Assembly (NCBI GenBank): GCA_002342035.1
Contig: DDPE01000018.1
Location: forward strand, 1-49,310
Origin: Asticcacaulis sp. UBA2476
Lineage (GTDB): Bacteria; Pseudomonadota; Alphaproteobacteria; Caulobacterales; Caulobacteraceae
Reading direction: 5' to 3'
Length of the DNA stretch: 49,310 bases
Part shown: piece by piece, positions 6,357-15,500 of the stretch
Numbering within the stretch: position 1 is the first letter of the stretch
Layout of the letters: each line of letters opens with the position of its first letter
Program-made: the position numbers and the translations under genes
Notes under the pieces: model-generated
What the model saw: the letters and a program-made list of their open reading frames with translations, nothing else
The model's database searches: none
Told to the model about the DNA's origin: nothing

Positions 6357-9300
6357 TTAATTTGATGCCGGACCGCTGCAAGCAGCATCAACGCCGGCTG
6401 CCGAATTATAGAAAAAGGTAACTCCAATATAATTGTTGAAATTCGGATTCCCGCCATCACCTACACCTACAACTTTGATATCGGAGGCATTAGGCCCGGC
6501 AGGTGTCACAGTGATCTCGACCGTTCCATAGTGAAACTGGTGTCCTGGTAGTGTCGTGTTAACGATACGCCTCTGTCCAGAATCTACAAGTTGTGAAATT
6601 GGGTTATTTCCCCAAAGTATTATCCGCGGTGTTAAACCCTCCTTTGCGGCAGGAGCACCTGGAGCTGAGGAGCCAGGCCGTTTTAATAGACCGAAAGCTT
6701 CGTCGGCAGAACATACAGTCCTAACCTTGAATTCATACTTATGGGAAGTCGCCTTTTTCTTCTTACGCCCAGCTACAACCACTTCTGTGATTTCTTCCGG
6801 TTGACCGTCTTTGCACAAATCCGGAGCATAAAGGCAAATACCGTTTGCACCCATTTGCGCCCCCTTTGATTCACGACGCTGTCCAGTCACAACGGCCTCA
6901 GTAATATCCTCTTCCTCCCCCCAGTATTGCAGCCTTAATTCTAACTTAGAGAGCCCGAGCGGGTCTATGTTATTGATAGGATCATTGCCTACATATGAAT
7001 ACATATTCATGCCGTCTTTGTACCCGATCAAATCAGGCTGCATGAATCTACCTAGCGTCGGAGAATAATACCGAGCTTTGTAGTGATATAAACCCAATTC
7101 CGGCATCCACATTTGGCCTGTGTACTGGAATCTACCGATATTTCCGCCACCGGGAATGCCATATTCGTCGTAGCTATTGGTCGCAATCGAGGCTCCGGAT
7201 AGGTTTGTTACCGCTACAACTGAGCCGCGCTCATCGGATAACAGGAAACGCTTATCAGTCGTTCCACTCCCTTCATACCATACCTGCGCCCCGCCGCCAT
7301 TTAGACCATAGACATATCTGCGCTGAAGAACATTAGAGCCGTTATATTCCGCGATGACTCTATTCCCGCTATTTAAGAAACGGGTAGTACCGCCAAGCGT
7401 AGACGATGTTTGCCATATACGACCGACGGGATCGTAGGATACATTCACCCCCGTTGAAACCGAAGTCAGTCGATTGAGCATGTCATAACCAAATGTCACA
7501 GCACCATCCGACGTTAGATTGCCACGTCCATCGTAGGTAAATGTCGCACCGGTAACCGTGGCCATCTGATTTAAGCCATTATGGGTGTATCCCCTGGATG
7601 TCGGGATATAATTCCACTCATAAGCATTATTGGACATCGTTCTTTGCTTGATCTGGTTGGACTCAGAATAGAGCAGGCCTATAACCTGATCATGCGTCGT
7701 CCCGGGTAAATCATGCGACAGCGTCCCCAACCGCGCCCCTTCGTCAATGCCGTATGTGGTTGCGACACCGTTTTCGCGCGTCAAACTAAACAAGCCATAG
7801 TCGCTGTACACATAGCTCAACAGACTATTGGAACCATTCTCTTTAACAAGGTTGAGATAGCCGCCGGAGTTGTATTCGTATGTGACATAAAAGGAATCTG
7901 GCCACGTCATGCGTGTCATATTCCCAGTAATATCATACTCGTAACTTAGTGACAGACCATTGGTATTTTCGTTGGTGACACGCCCAAACGTATCATAGGT
8001 ATACCAGATCGACTGACCGGGTGTGGCCACAATCGTCACTTCATTTCGGTTGTTATAGTAGTAATTTTCGCCAAGAGACGTCGTTGACACCCTATGCAGG
8101 TCGTCATAGGTCAAAGTAAAGGTCTGCCCATCTCTCCGACGCGCTGTCGTCACACGACCATATGCGTCGTATGTCTTTCCATCGTAATCTGTTGTGGAAC
8201 TAACGGCACCGTTCGCGGCTGTCGGATAACGAACCTTGAGGTTACGGTCAAAACCATCGTATTCATAGGTGGTAAGATTTCCTCGTCCATCTTTCAATGT
8301 CGCCAATTGACCATTGGTTGTGAACGTCTTGTCTGTGTCAGAGGTTTCAGCAGTGCCCAGTCCAACTGTAGATTTTGATATCCTACCAATATTGTCATAG
8401 GTGAACTGCGTGATCCTGTCGGGCCCGTCCGTCCCTGCCGTGGCCAAAGAGCAGGCCGAAGATGGTAGCGTCCCATAAGTCGCGGGGTTTAAGCGCGCCG
8501 CAGTACACGTAATCTGGTTTGCATTATCATAGGTAGTTTGCGCCAAAGACACAATTTTACCCGATAGGTTTGTCGGCGTATATACGGTCGATTTAGCTAA
8601 GATAACGCGCCCTATCAGATCGTAGGTGGTTTCATCCTTCTGAATCACGGCCATAGAATTCAGGTCGCCCAAAGTTTGACCGTTCGCGACGCCGGTTTCA
8701 ACCTTTGTCGCCCTACCCATAGTGTCATAGGTCGTCCGAACAGCCTTCGACTTTAAAGTACCCGCTCCGTCAGGATCACCACTTATACGTCCAATTTCAC
8801 GGCGCACAGCGTCATAGAAATAAACGGTCTTATCACCATCGCCAGATTTGGGGCCATTTTCTGAGATGACATTTCCTATGTTATCATAGGCTAAAGTAGT
8901 AAGAGCGACTAAGCTGTTATCGGCGGCACGTTTCTTAAGCGTGGTGGGTTGTAGATTGTTAGACCCTGTATAAATAAACTCTGTGACCAATTCATCCGCC
9001 GTGCTGGCGCATGACGCAAGGGTCTTGCACGTTGCTGTGATTGTTGGCGCCCATATAGCCCCAGACTGAACCAGCACCCCTGAACTATTTTTGGAATAGG
9101 TTGGTATCTGCGCATAACCGTAGCGCACCTGAGGTCTGACAGCACCAACTGAAGGTGGAGGTAAAGTTACCGAGAGCAAAAGACCATTTGCATCGTAAGC
9201 GTAGTCCGTGATTTTTCCCGCAGCATCAGTGACCGAATTCGGCTTGTTACATTTTTTTATGTTTGAACAAACGCTGTCATAACCGTACGAAGTTACCAGG

Positions 9301-10508
9301 TCGGCTAGCCCAGAACCGGACTTCGCTACCACCCTTTCTTCGGTGATATTCCCTCTCGCATCATAGGTATATGCGGTATAATTGCCTTCGGGATATGTAA
9401 CGCGGGTTGTGCGCCCGAATGTATCGTATTGAAAACTCGTCGTTTGGTTCAAAGCGTTTTTGTCAGTTAAAATAAGCTTTTGCGTCGAATTAAATGTCAA
9501 AACTCGCGTACGACTTAAGGGGTCGGTTATCGTCAGAGTAACGGTCGCCCCACTGGTTACCCATGCATACGACCAAGTTCCCACCTGATTGGTATAGGTC
9601 GCATTGTTTCCACTAATCGTATATATATCCTTTGAACCATTTGTATAAGTGATGGTCCGGCTAACAGGGTTTCCAAAAATATTGGTTGATGTCCCGCCCC
9701 CATAGTTGACAGTGGCACCGTCGACCGCCGTAACAACTGTGCCATAAGTGACATTCGGCCAAACTTGAGAAAAGGTAGGGCAAGCGTCGGCGGTCGGATC
9801 GCAGTAGTCTACTGAGGTATTTATTGCTGTAACTTTTGTTAGCGTAAAATCAGTGCCCGAGCCGAGAACGTCGGATGCATAATCATAATGCAGCATGTAC
9901 CCCTTGCTGCTAGAGACAGATCTCAATCGTGTGACCCGTATTAAGGTTCCCCTTGGATCCGTCTCATCCGCTATCATCCCACTTTTATAAGAAAGTGTAA
10001 TCACCTCACCATCGGTTTTTGTAATGCTTGTGGCAAAACCCTTGTTGGCATCAATGCCGTAGGTGGTGGCGAGCGAAGCGTCGAAAACGATTACGTCACC
10101 ATTTCTGCTGCTGTATTTAAAAGTATTTGCAACAGTTCCGTTTTCTAGCGTTGATCCGCTATTTTCAGAATTTACAAAATTGACACCTGACTGAGTAAAC
10201 TTTTCTGAAGAGTCACCGGTGCTGACATTATAACCTCCAGAGTCGTGGAGTGTAATCGTCCAGTTATCTCGCCGTCTATTATTGCCTATGGCTCGTGAAA
10301 AACCATCACCAATAGATATTGTGGTTAGGTTTGAGCTTACATTGAAGGTCTTATTGACAAGGTCGACGCCATTATCATCTATGGTACTTACCGACGGTGG
10401 GGCGACGCTGTGGGGCGCTGATTGCGAATACGCAACACTACTACCGAAGACTGACACACAAGCACACAATGCCGCTATTAGGCCCAGCTTTCTCATACAC
10501 AGCCCCAT
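6357..10508 (-). CDS. Secreted RHS/YD-repeat protein (1383 aa)
   Basis: A Sec signal peptide starts the protein (MRKLGLIAALCACVSVFG..., cleavage near AYSQS). About 1100 residues of tandem YD repeats follow (for example YTYDARGNITEERV, YEYDGFDRNLKVRYP). The classical RHS core end is present: RFQYTGQMWMPELGLYHYKA, RYYSPTLGRFMQPD and NNIDPLGL. After the core, a variable tail of about 200 residues holds two short motifs resembling TonB boxes, ITEAVVTGQRR and ITEVVVAGRKKK, and a domain with NTTLPGHQFHYGTVEI and paired Cys. I see no T6SS PAAR domain and no recognised nuclease motif, so toxicity is unproven. The ATG at 10496 (MRKLG) is a plausible alternative start. The AT-rich composition fits the element. 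Confidence 0.9.
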   Translation of the reverse strand: MGLCMRKLGLIAALCACVSVFGSSVAYSQSAPHSVAPPSVSTIDDNGVDLVNKTFNVSSNLTTISIGDGFSRAIGNNRRRDNWTITLHDSGGYNVSTGDSSEKFTQSGVNFVNSENSGSTLENGTVANTFKYSSRNGDVIVFDASLATTYGIDANKGFATSITKTDGEVITLSYKSGMIADETDPRGTLIRVTRLRSVSSSKGYMLHYDYASDVLGSGTDFTLTKVTAINTSVDYCDPTADACPTFSQVWPNVTYGTVVTAVDGATVNYGGGTSTNIFGNPVSRTITYTNGSKDIYTISGNNATYTNQVGTWSYAWVTSGATVTLTITDPLSRTRVLTFNSTQKLILTDKNALNQTTSFQYDTFGRTTRVTYPEGNYTAYTYDARGNITEERVVAKSGSGLADLVTSYGYDSVCSNIKKCNKPNSVTDAAGKITDYAYDANGLLLSVTLPPPSVGAVRPQVRYGYAQIPTYSKNSSGVLVQSGAIWAPTITATCKTLASCASTADELVTEFIYTGSNNLQPTTLKKRAADNSLVALTTLAYDNIGNVISENGPKSGDGDKTVYFYDAVRREIGRISGDPDGAGTLKSKAVRTTYDTMGRATKVETGVANGQTLGDLNSMAVIQKDETTYDLIGRVILAKSTVYTPTNLSGKIVSLAQTTYDNANQITCTAARLNPATYGTLPSSACSLATAGTDGPDRITQFTYDNIGRISKSTVGLGTAETSDTDKTFTTNGQLATLKDGRGNLTTYEYDGFDRNLKVRYPTAANGAVSSTTDYDGKTYDAYGRVTTARRRDGQTFTLTYDDLHRVSTTSLGENYYYNNRNEVTIVATPGQSIWYTYDTFGRVTNENTNGLSLSYEYDITGNMTRMTWPDSFYVTYEYNSGGYLNLVKENGSNSLLSYVYSDYGLFSLTRENGVATTYGIDEGARLGTLSHDLPGTTHDQVIGLLYSESNQIKQRTMSNNAYEWNYIPTSRGYTHNGLNQMATVTGATFTYDGRGNLTSDGAVTFGYDMLNRLTSVSTGVNVSYDPVGRIWQTSSTLGGTTRFLNSGNRVIAEYNGSNVLQRRYVYGLNGGGAQVWYEGSGTTDKRFLLSDERGSVVAVTNLSGASIATNSYDEYGIPGGGNIGRFQYTGQMWMPELGLYHYKARYYSPTLGRFMQPDLIGYKDGMNMYSYVGNDPINNIDPLGLSKLELRLQYWGEEEDITEAVVTGQRRESKGAQMGANGICLYAPDLCKDGQPEEITEVVVAGRKKKKATSHKYEFKVRTVCSADEAFGLLKRPGSSAPGAPAAKEGLTPRIILWGNNPISQLVDSGQRRIVNTTLPGHQFHYGTVEITVTPAGPNASDIKVVGVGDGGNPNFNNYIGVTFFYNSAAGVDAACSGPASN

Positions 10509-10549
10509 TCAAATCAATTAAAATGTGAGCTGCTTCTTGAAGCGAGATA

Positions 10550-10562
10550 CGCGAAATTCGCG
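10550..10562. promoter_or_regulatory. Palindrome between RHS and mini-YD genes
   Basis: CGCGAA-A-TTCGCG is a 6+6 inverted repeat in the 206-nt divergent promoter region. Its position suits an operator shared by the RHS and YD/TolA-like transcripts. No regulator is assigned. Confidence 0.3.
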
Positions 10563-10714
10563 CCCCCTCAAATCACACCCACCCCTATAGGTAGATAGGT
10601 ACCCACAGCATATAAAAACTTGCAAGAATTTTTTTCGCGCTATACGAGATTTTTGTGTTGCAAACTTTTTTGAAAAGCCTCTAATTAGGCGAGTTGGTAG
10701 TGAGGGGGACCAAG

Positions 10715-10927
10715 ATGCACAGTAGAACATTCAGAAAATTCATAATCCGGCTTATGTGTCTTATTGCGGTGGCATTAGGCTCATATGGCAATGTCGCAAT
10801 TGCGGGTACGACCACATACAAATACGACTCTCTTGGCCGAGTGATCGAAGTTAACTATGCCAATGGCACTAAGGTATTTTATTATTACGACAAGGCTGGT
10901 AATCGCACCCAGATTGTAAAGCAGTAA
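10715..10927 (+). CDS. Secreted mini protein with a single YD repeat
   Basis: This 70-aa protein has a signal peptide (MHSRTFRKFIIRLMCLIAVA..., cleavage near AIAG). The mature part is little more than one RHS-type unit: TYKYDSLGRVIEVNYANG and YYYDKAGNRTQIVKQ. The ATG at 10715 is chosen because GAGGGGG lies just upstream; the longer frame from 10694 spans that site. It is divergent from the large RHS gene and 7 nt upstream of the TolA-like gene. It may be a free-standing YD module that docks to the large protein, or a relic of RHS recombination that has kept a signal and ribosome site. Confidence 0.75.
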   Translation: MHSRTFRKFIIRLMCLIAVALGSYGNVAIAGTTTYKYDSLGRVIEVNYANGTKVFYYYDKAGNRTQIVKQ

Positions 10928-10934
10928 TCCCCCG

Positions 10935-11591
10935 ATGAGTTCATCCAGACTGATGCTGTCACATCGTCTGTTTCTGCATAGACGCACGGTTGCTTTTGCT
11001 GCTGCCATCACGGTGCATTTGGCGCTATTACTTTATCTGAGCCACCAAACCACAGTTTCAAGTAGCAGCATGGGGTCACTGAACGGTTACTCAACCGAGG
11101 GCATATCTAAAGGCCCGGTCAGTCTTATCGTGTATCCCCAACTAACGTCGCCCGAAATTATGGAAGGTATCACGACGTTCGATACGATTCCGGTCCCTAC
11201 CGAAGCATTCGAAGCCGATGTTGAACCCCTGTATAAAGCGACCGCAAATGCACCCGACAGTGGCGGTCAGCCTGATGATGTGGAAGGGAGCGGTACGAGT
11301 TTTAATCAACATGAACTTTGGCGTATTATCAAGCCATGCTGGGAGGGTTTAGCCGACGCATCTACCGACCCTATCATAGTTCATGTGAGCTTTTCCCCCC
11401 TTGGCCATGCGCTTCCGACTTCAAGCGTCACCGATGGCGACAACAATCCACCCCTGTCGCACTCCGAAAGCATAGCTCGCATGGCCATAGCGCGATGCGG
11501 CCCCTACCCTACCGTCTACGGACAATCCGCCGTGAGTATCGAATTTCCCAAGTTTATAGCCGCACCAGCTAGTGCGGTCGGTCTCCAATAA
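10935..11591 (+). CDS. TolA/TonB-like single-pass periplasmic protein
   Basis: The 218-aa protein has a short basic N-terminus, one membrane anchor (VAFAAAITVHLALLLYL, about residues 19-36), a Ser/Pro/acidic linker and a C-terminal domain resembling that of TolA: LWRIIKPCW, IIVHVSFSPLGHALP and ARMAIARCGPYP, with a paired Cys. It is much shorter than housekeeping TolA and lacks the long Ala/Lys helix. It follows the mini YD-repeat gene by 7 nt, so both are one transcript. An inner-membrane protein reaching the periplasm beside a secreted RHS protein suggests an envelope-spanning partner; this is inference. No strong ribosome site is seen, so coupling to the upstream gene is likely. Confidence 0.7.
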   Translation: MSSSRLMLSHRLFLHRRTVAFAAAITVHLALLLYLSHQTTVSSSSMGSLNGYSTEGISKGPVSLIVYPQLTSPEIMEGITTFDTIPVPTEAFEADVEPLYKATANAPDSGGQPDDVEGSGTSFNQHELWRIIKPCWEGLADASTDPIIVHVSFSPLGHALPTSSVTDGDNNPPLSHSESIARMAIARCGPYPTVYGQSAVSIEFPKFIAAPASAVGLQ

Positions 11592-11609
11592 TCGCCTGCT
11601 GATTTGATT

Positions 11610-11629
11610 TAGTAGGGTTTTAGTAGGGC
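11610..11629. repeat. Tandem TTAGTAGGG motif near the right element end
   Basis: TTAGTAGGG occurs at 11610-11618 and 11621-11629, about 120 bp inside the right attachment repeat. The same tandem motif is in the scar at 1904-1921. Direct repeats at this distance from a core site are typical of integrase arm-binding sites. Confidence 0.5.
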
Positions 11630-11748
11630 ATCTGTTTCAAACCGCTTAAAAGCTAGTCGCATGCCTTCATGATGCAACTCATTGTATCTATCGGGAATTT
11701 CAGACATATTAAAACTTGCTAAAAGTTGTTAAAAATCAATAGGTTAAA

Positions 11749-11807
11749 ATTCGTAATGCGGGGGTCAGGTGTTCGAGTCACCTATGCGGCACCATTCAGT
11801 TTTCTAA
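11749..11807. repeat. Right attachment-site repeat (attR) with displaced tRNA-Thr 3' end
   Basis: This is the exact 59-nt copy of 1969-2027. It contains the anticodon 3' strand, T arm, acceptor 3' strand and CCA of tRNA-Thr but no 5' half, so it is not a gene. It marks the host-chromosome side of the element. Confidence 0.92.
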
Positions 11808-11998
11808 GCATTCAAATGAATGATGTGAACGGGCATTTCCCATTGGCCTAATCCAGACGCTCGCTCGCTGCAGCGAGGGGCCTGAACGTCAATTGAATTT
11901 CTGGAATCGAATTTTTCACCGAGACTTACAAACGGACAGATATGATCCAGGTTGCCGATTTATCGTTGCTTCTAAATTCCCTTTCGTATTTTTTGCAC

Positions 11999-12262
11999 TT
12001 AATAACCAATGTCCACTTTGCGGGTAGTGCCGCCAAACGTGAAGGGAGCCTTGTATCCGTGGGAAACGGGTGACCCGGTGTCCCTACCGATCCCGAAAGT
12101 GTCGATGCCGAACCGCCCGGCAACGGTCTTTTCGATGCGTCCTTCGCCCACCTTGCGGCCGCCGAAATAAAGGGCACCAGTGCCGCCCTTTGGAATCTTG
12201 ATGTCAGCGATGATGCTGTGCGACCTATTCTTGGTATTGGGCGACGCGGTGAAACTTATCTA
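11999..12262 (-). pseudogene. Decayed C-terminus of an arylsulfatase
   Basis: Minus-strand reading gives ISFTASPNTKNRSHSIIADI, then IPKGGTGALYFGGRKVGEG, RIEKTVAGRFGIDTFGIGRD, TGSPVSHGYKAPFTFGG and a stop at 11999. The order GKxVxxGRIEKT ... FxID..FGIGRDTGSPV ... Y..PF.F.G matches the C-terminal beta-sandwich region of large arylsulfatases. Upstream of about 12262 the frame has in-frame stops and the catalytic sulfatase domain is absent. The other short frames up to 12480 are not recognisable. It is a remnant beside attR, showing loss or replacement of host DNA next to the element. Confidence 0.7.
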
Positions 12263-12559
12263 CCACAATGGTCATGCGGGCCGTGGCAGTTTGAGGAAAA
12301 CATAGCCTGTGTCGCTCTCGCGCTCAATGCGGAAGTGGGTCACTTTTACACATAGGTTTTGCTTGCGGAAAACGGGACGTTATTAAAGGAGCAGGGCGTT
12401 TCGAAATGACCTTGCCGCGTACTTTGACAACGACATCGTTCTCTGCGGAGATAAATCTTACCCTTTGGAAAAATTTAAGAATTTTGTAGCGCTATAGGTG
12501 TATGCACACCACGGTTGCACGGGGTTGAACTAGGTGTACTAAACCACCATGGGGGGAAT
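12263..12559. other. Non-coding interval with unrecognised frame fragments
   Basis: No intact gene is seen. Short minus-strand frames (for example one reading THFRIERESDTGYVFLKLP) are interrupted by stops and may be further remnants. The right end should contain the promoter of the DUF3857 gene. Confidence 0.35.
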
Positions 12560-15500
12560 ATGATCAAATATCCTAAAATCAGCGGGTTTGTTTTGGCCTC
12601 GGCAATGACAGGCCTGATATCTGGCCTTGTTGCCCCACAGGCATGGGCCGATGAAAAGCTACGGTACGCCCCACCCGAAGTCTGGATACAGCCGGCAGAG
12701 GTTGCCGCGCCAGACGCAGCCTATGCCGATGCGCCGGCGCAAATCCTCCTGCAAAACGTGCAACTGAACTTTGAAGCCGATGGCAGCATCACCTATTACA
12801 CAGAATTCGCCATCCACATTCAAACCGCCGCGGGTCTGCAGTACGCGCAATCCCAGATATCTTGGAATCCGGCGACTGAGATCGCCACCATCAACAAAGT
12901 CCATATTCTGCGCGGGCCTCAGATCATTGATGTTCTTGCCAAAGGGCAGACCTTCACGACCCTGCGCCGGGAACAGAATCTCGATAAGGCCATGCTCGAT
13001 GGCTATCTGACCGGGGTGCTTCAGCCGGAGGGACTGCAAGTCGGCGATACGGTGGTCGTCGGAACTTCGATCAAGCGCCGGGATCCGGTGCTCAAAGGCC
13101 ATGCGGCCTCCTTTCTGGGCAATTTGTCTCAGGTTCCCTCAGCCCGTCAGATCGTCCGCGCCACCTGGGACACGGCAAAACCCCTTGCATGGCGTCAAAG
13201 CGACGACATAAAAGGTAAAACTGTAAAAAACGGTGCGCAAGAGACCTATGTTCTGGAGCGCACCAAGATCGTCAAAGCCGAAACCGAAAACACCGCGCCG
13301 GTTCGTTTCAATATCAAAGGCTATGTCGAGTTCTCCCAGTTTAAAAGCTGGCAAGACGTGTCAGCCCTGCTGGCGCCGCTTTATACGCAGGCCGCAACGC
13401 TGACACCCGACAGCCCCGTTCACAAAGAAATCGCCAGGATCCGCGCCGCCAGCAATGACCCCAAGGTACAGGCGGCCATGGCGCTCAATCTGGTTCAAAG
13501 TCAGGTTCGGTATGTTTTTCTGGGTATGAACCTTGGTGGTTATGTCCCGGCACAGGCGGATGAGACGTGGCAGCGCCGCTTTGGGGATTGCAAAGGCAAG
13601 ACCGCCCTGCTTCTGGCTATATTGCGCGAACTTGGCATCGAGGCCGAAGCGGCGGCGGTCAATTCCGGCGGTGGCGATGGGTTGAATGAGCGCCTGCCAA
13701 GTATTGAGATGTTCGATCACGTCATTGTCCGGACCACTATTGGAGGCAAGGTTTACTGGCTAGATGGCACCCGGCTTGGAGACCGTGACCTCGACAGCCT
13801 GAAGCCGCCCTATGTGCGCTGGGCGCTGCCGATGACAACGGCCGGATCAGAACTGGAAGCCGTGCCCATGCTGCCGCCGGAACAGCCCACGGAAGACCTG
13901 TTCATCCGCTTCGATGCATCGGCGGGTCTTAATGTGCCTGCCAAGGCTCATGTTGAAAAGATCATTCGGGGCGACGCAGCGGTACAATTTGACGCCGCGT
14001 TGAAGTCTGTTCCGGCCACAGAGCGCGACAATGCGCTGAAAGCCTTCTGGACAGAGCAGTATGGCTGGATTGAACCCCGCAAGGTCTCCGCCACGTTTGA
14101 TTCTGTTACAGGCGAAGCGAAACTGGTCATGGACGGAACCGCGGCCATGGCGTGGAACGAAAGCGCTGACGGCCAGACCTGGCGCTATGAGGCCGACATC
14201 ATGAGGCTTGGATGGGCCAGTGGCGTCGAGCGTGAAAAAGGGCCGCACAAGTCGGCCCCTTACGCCATTTACTTCCCCTACTATTATCGCACACGCCAGG
14301 AGATCGTCTTGCCCAAGGGCGGCAAGGATTTCACGGTCGAGGGTGCGTCGGTTGATAAAACTCTGGGAGGCGCTGAGTTCCGACGCAGGGTCTCTCTTGA
14401 AGGCGGCAAGTTGACGCTGGAATCGTCTAAACGCGCCCTAGTCTCGGAAATATCCTATAAGGATGCGCAGGCAGCCGCGTCGGAACTGACGGAAATGTGG
14501 AAGAAGGACGTGTGGCTGATCGCGCCGAAAGCCTACCGCAAGTCGGATACCCCCAAGATCACGGCCGCCGGTTCGGGCGGCAAGACTTCAGAAGACATCG
14601 ACAACCTGATCGAACAGGCCAATACTCAGATACAACAGGATAGGCCCGATGACGCCCTGCGGCTGTTGAACAAGGCCCTGCGTCAGGAACCGGGCCATAC
14701 CATGGCGCTTATACAACGTGCCTCGATCTTTATGGAGCGAGGTAACTTTGCCGCGGCGCTGGCCGACTTTAATGCGGTTCTTAAGACGGCCCCGGATCAA
14801 TGGGTGGCTTACAATGGTATCGGTATGGTTCAGTTGGAACTGAACAACCGCGAGGCCTCCATCGAAGCCTTTACAAAGACGCTGGCGATATACCCCAATG
14901 ACCTTTTTGCGCTCCATAATCGGGCGGAGGCCTATGTGGCCCTGCGCGACCTGGACAAAGCCCGACAAGATGTCGATGCCCTGAACGATCTGGGCGGGGA
15001 GCCTGCCGATATCGCCGATCTACGCATCCGGATTGCTATGGCCGCACGCAACCGAGACGAAGCTAAATCTGCCATTCAGGATGCCATCGCGGCTAATCCC
15101 GATGATATTATCCTGAGATCCAGACTGGCGAATTTTCTGGCGGATTGCCGTTATCTCGATCTCAAGGCGTGCGAGGCTTCAAAAATTGAGGCTGTCGCCG
15201 CATATGACGCCCTCATAGATCTCAAACCGACGCCCGAAAGTTACTCAGGCCGTGCAGCCGCCTGGTCGAAAGCGGATTTTTCCAAAGCACGTGAAGATGC
15301 TGACGCGGCGATCCATCTGGCCCCGGAAGAAAGCTGGCCGTTACGTGCCAAGGCCGAGCTTTATATGGATACCAAGGCCTATGCTGAGGCCTTGCCGCTT
15401 CTGGAGAAAGCCCTGACCCTTTCGCCGAAAGACGTAGATTCGCGTGACAGCCTGGCGAACCTTTATCTTTTCATGGGACGTCATGAGCAGGGACTGGCCG

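Larger units (their letters stand above)
1969..11807. mobile_element. tRNA-Thr-integrated element (~9.8 kb, P4-type integrase)
   Basis: The element is bounded by exact 59-bp direct repeats, the left one forming the 3' part of an intact tRNA-Thr(CGT) and the right one a displaced tRNA 3' end. Inside are a P4-type tyrosine recombinase and an AlpA/excisionase-like HTH protein, so integration and excision functions are present. Cargo comprises a TcmP-family protein, two unknown genes, a secreted RHS protein with a downstream lipoprotein, a mini YD-repeat protein and a TolA/TonB-like protein. Base composition is visibly more AT-rich than the flanking hem and sugar genes. No replication, conjugation or phage structural gene is visible, so it is an integrative island or satellite rather than a self-transmissible element. 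Confidence 0.88.

Noticed and set aside
11926..12177. 83-aa minus-strand frame next to attR
   Set aside because: The arylsulfatase-like reading of the same strand in another frame explains this DNA better.
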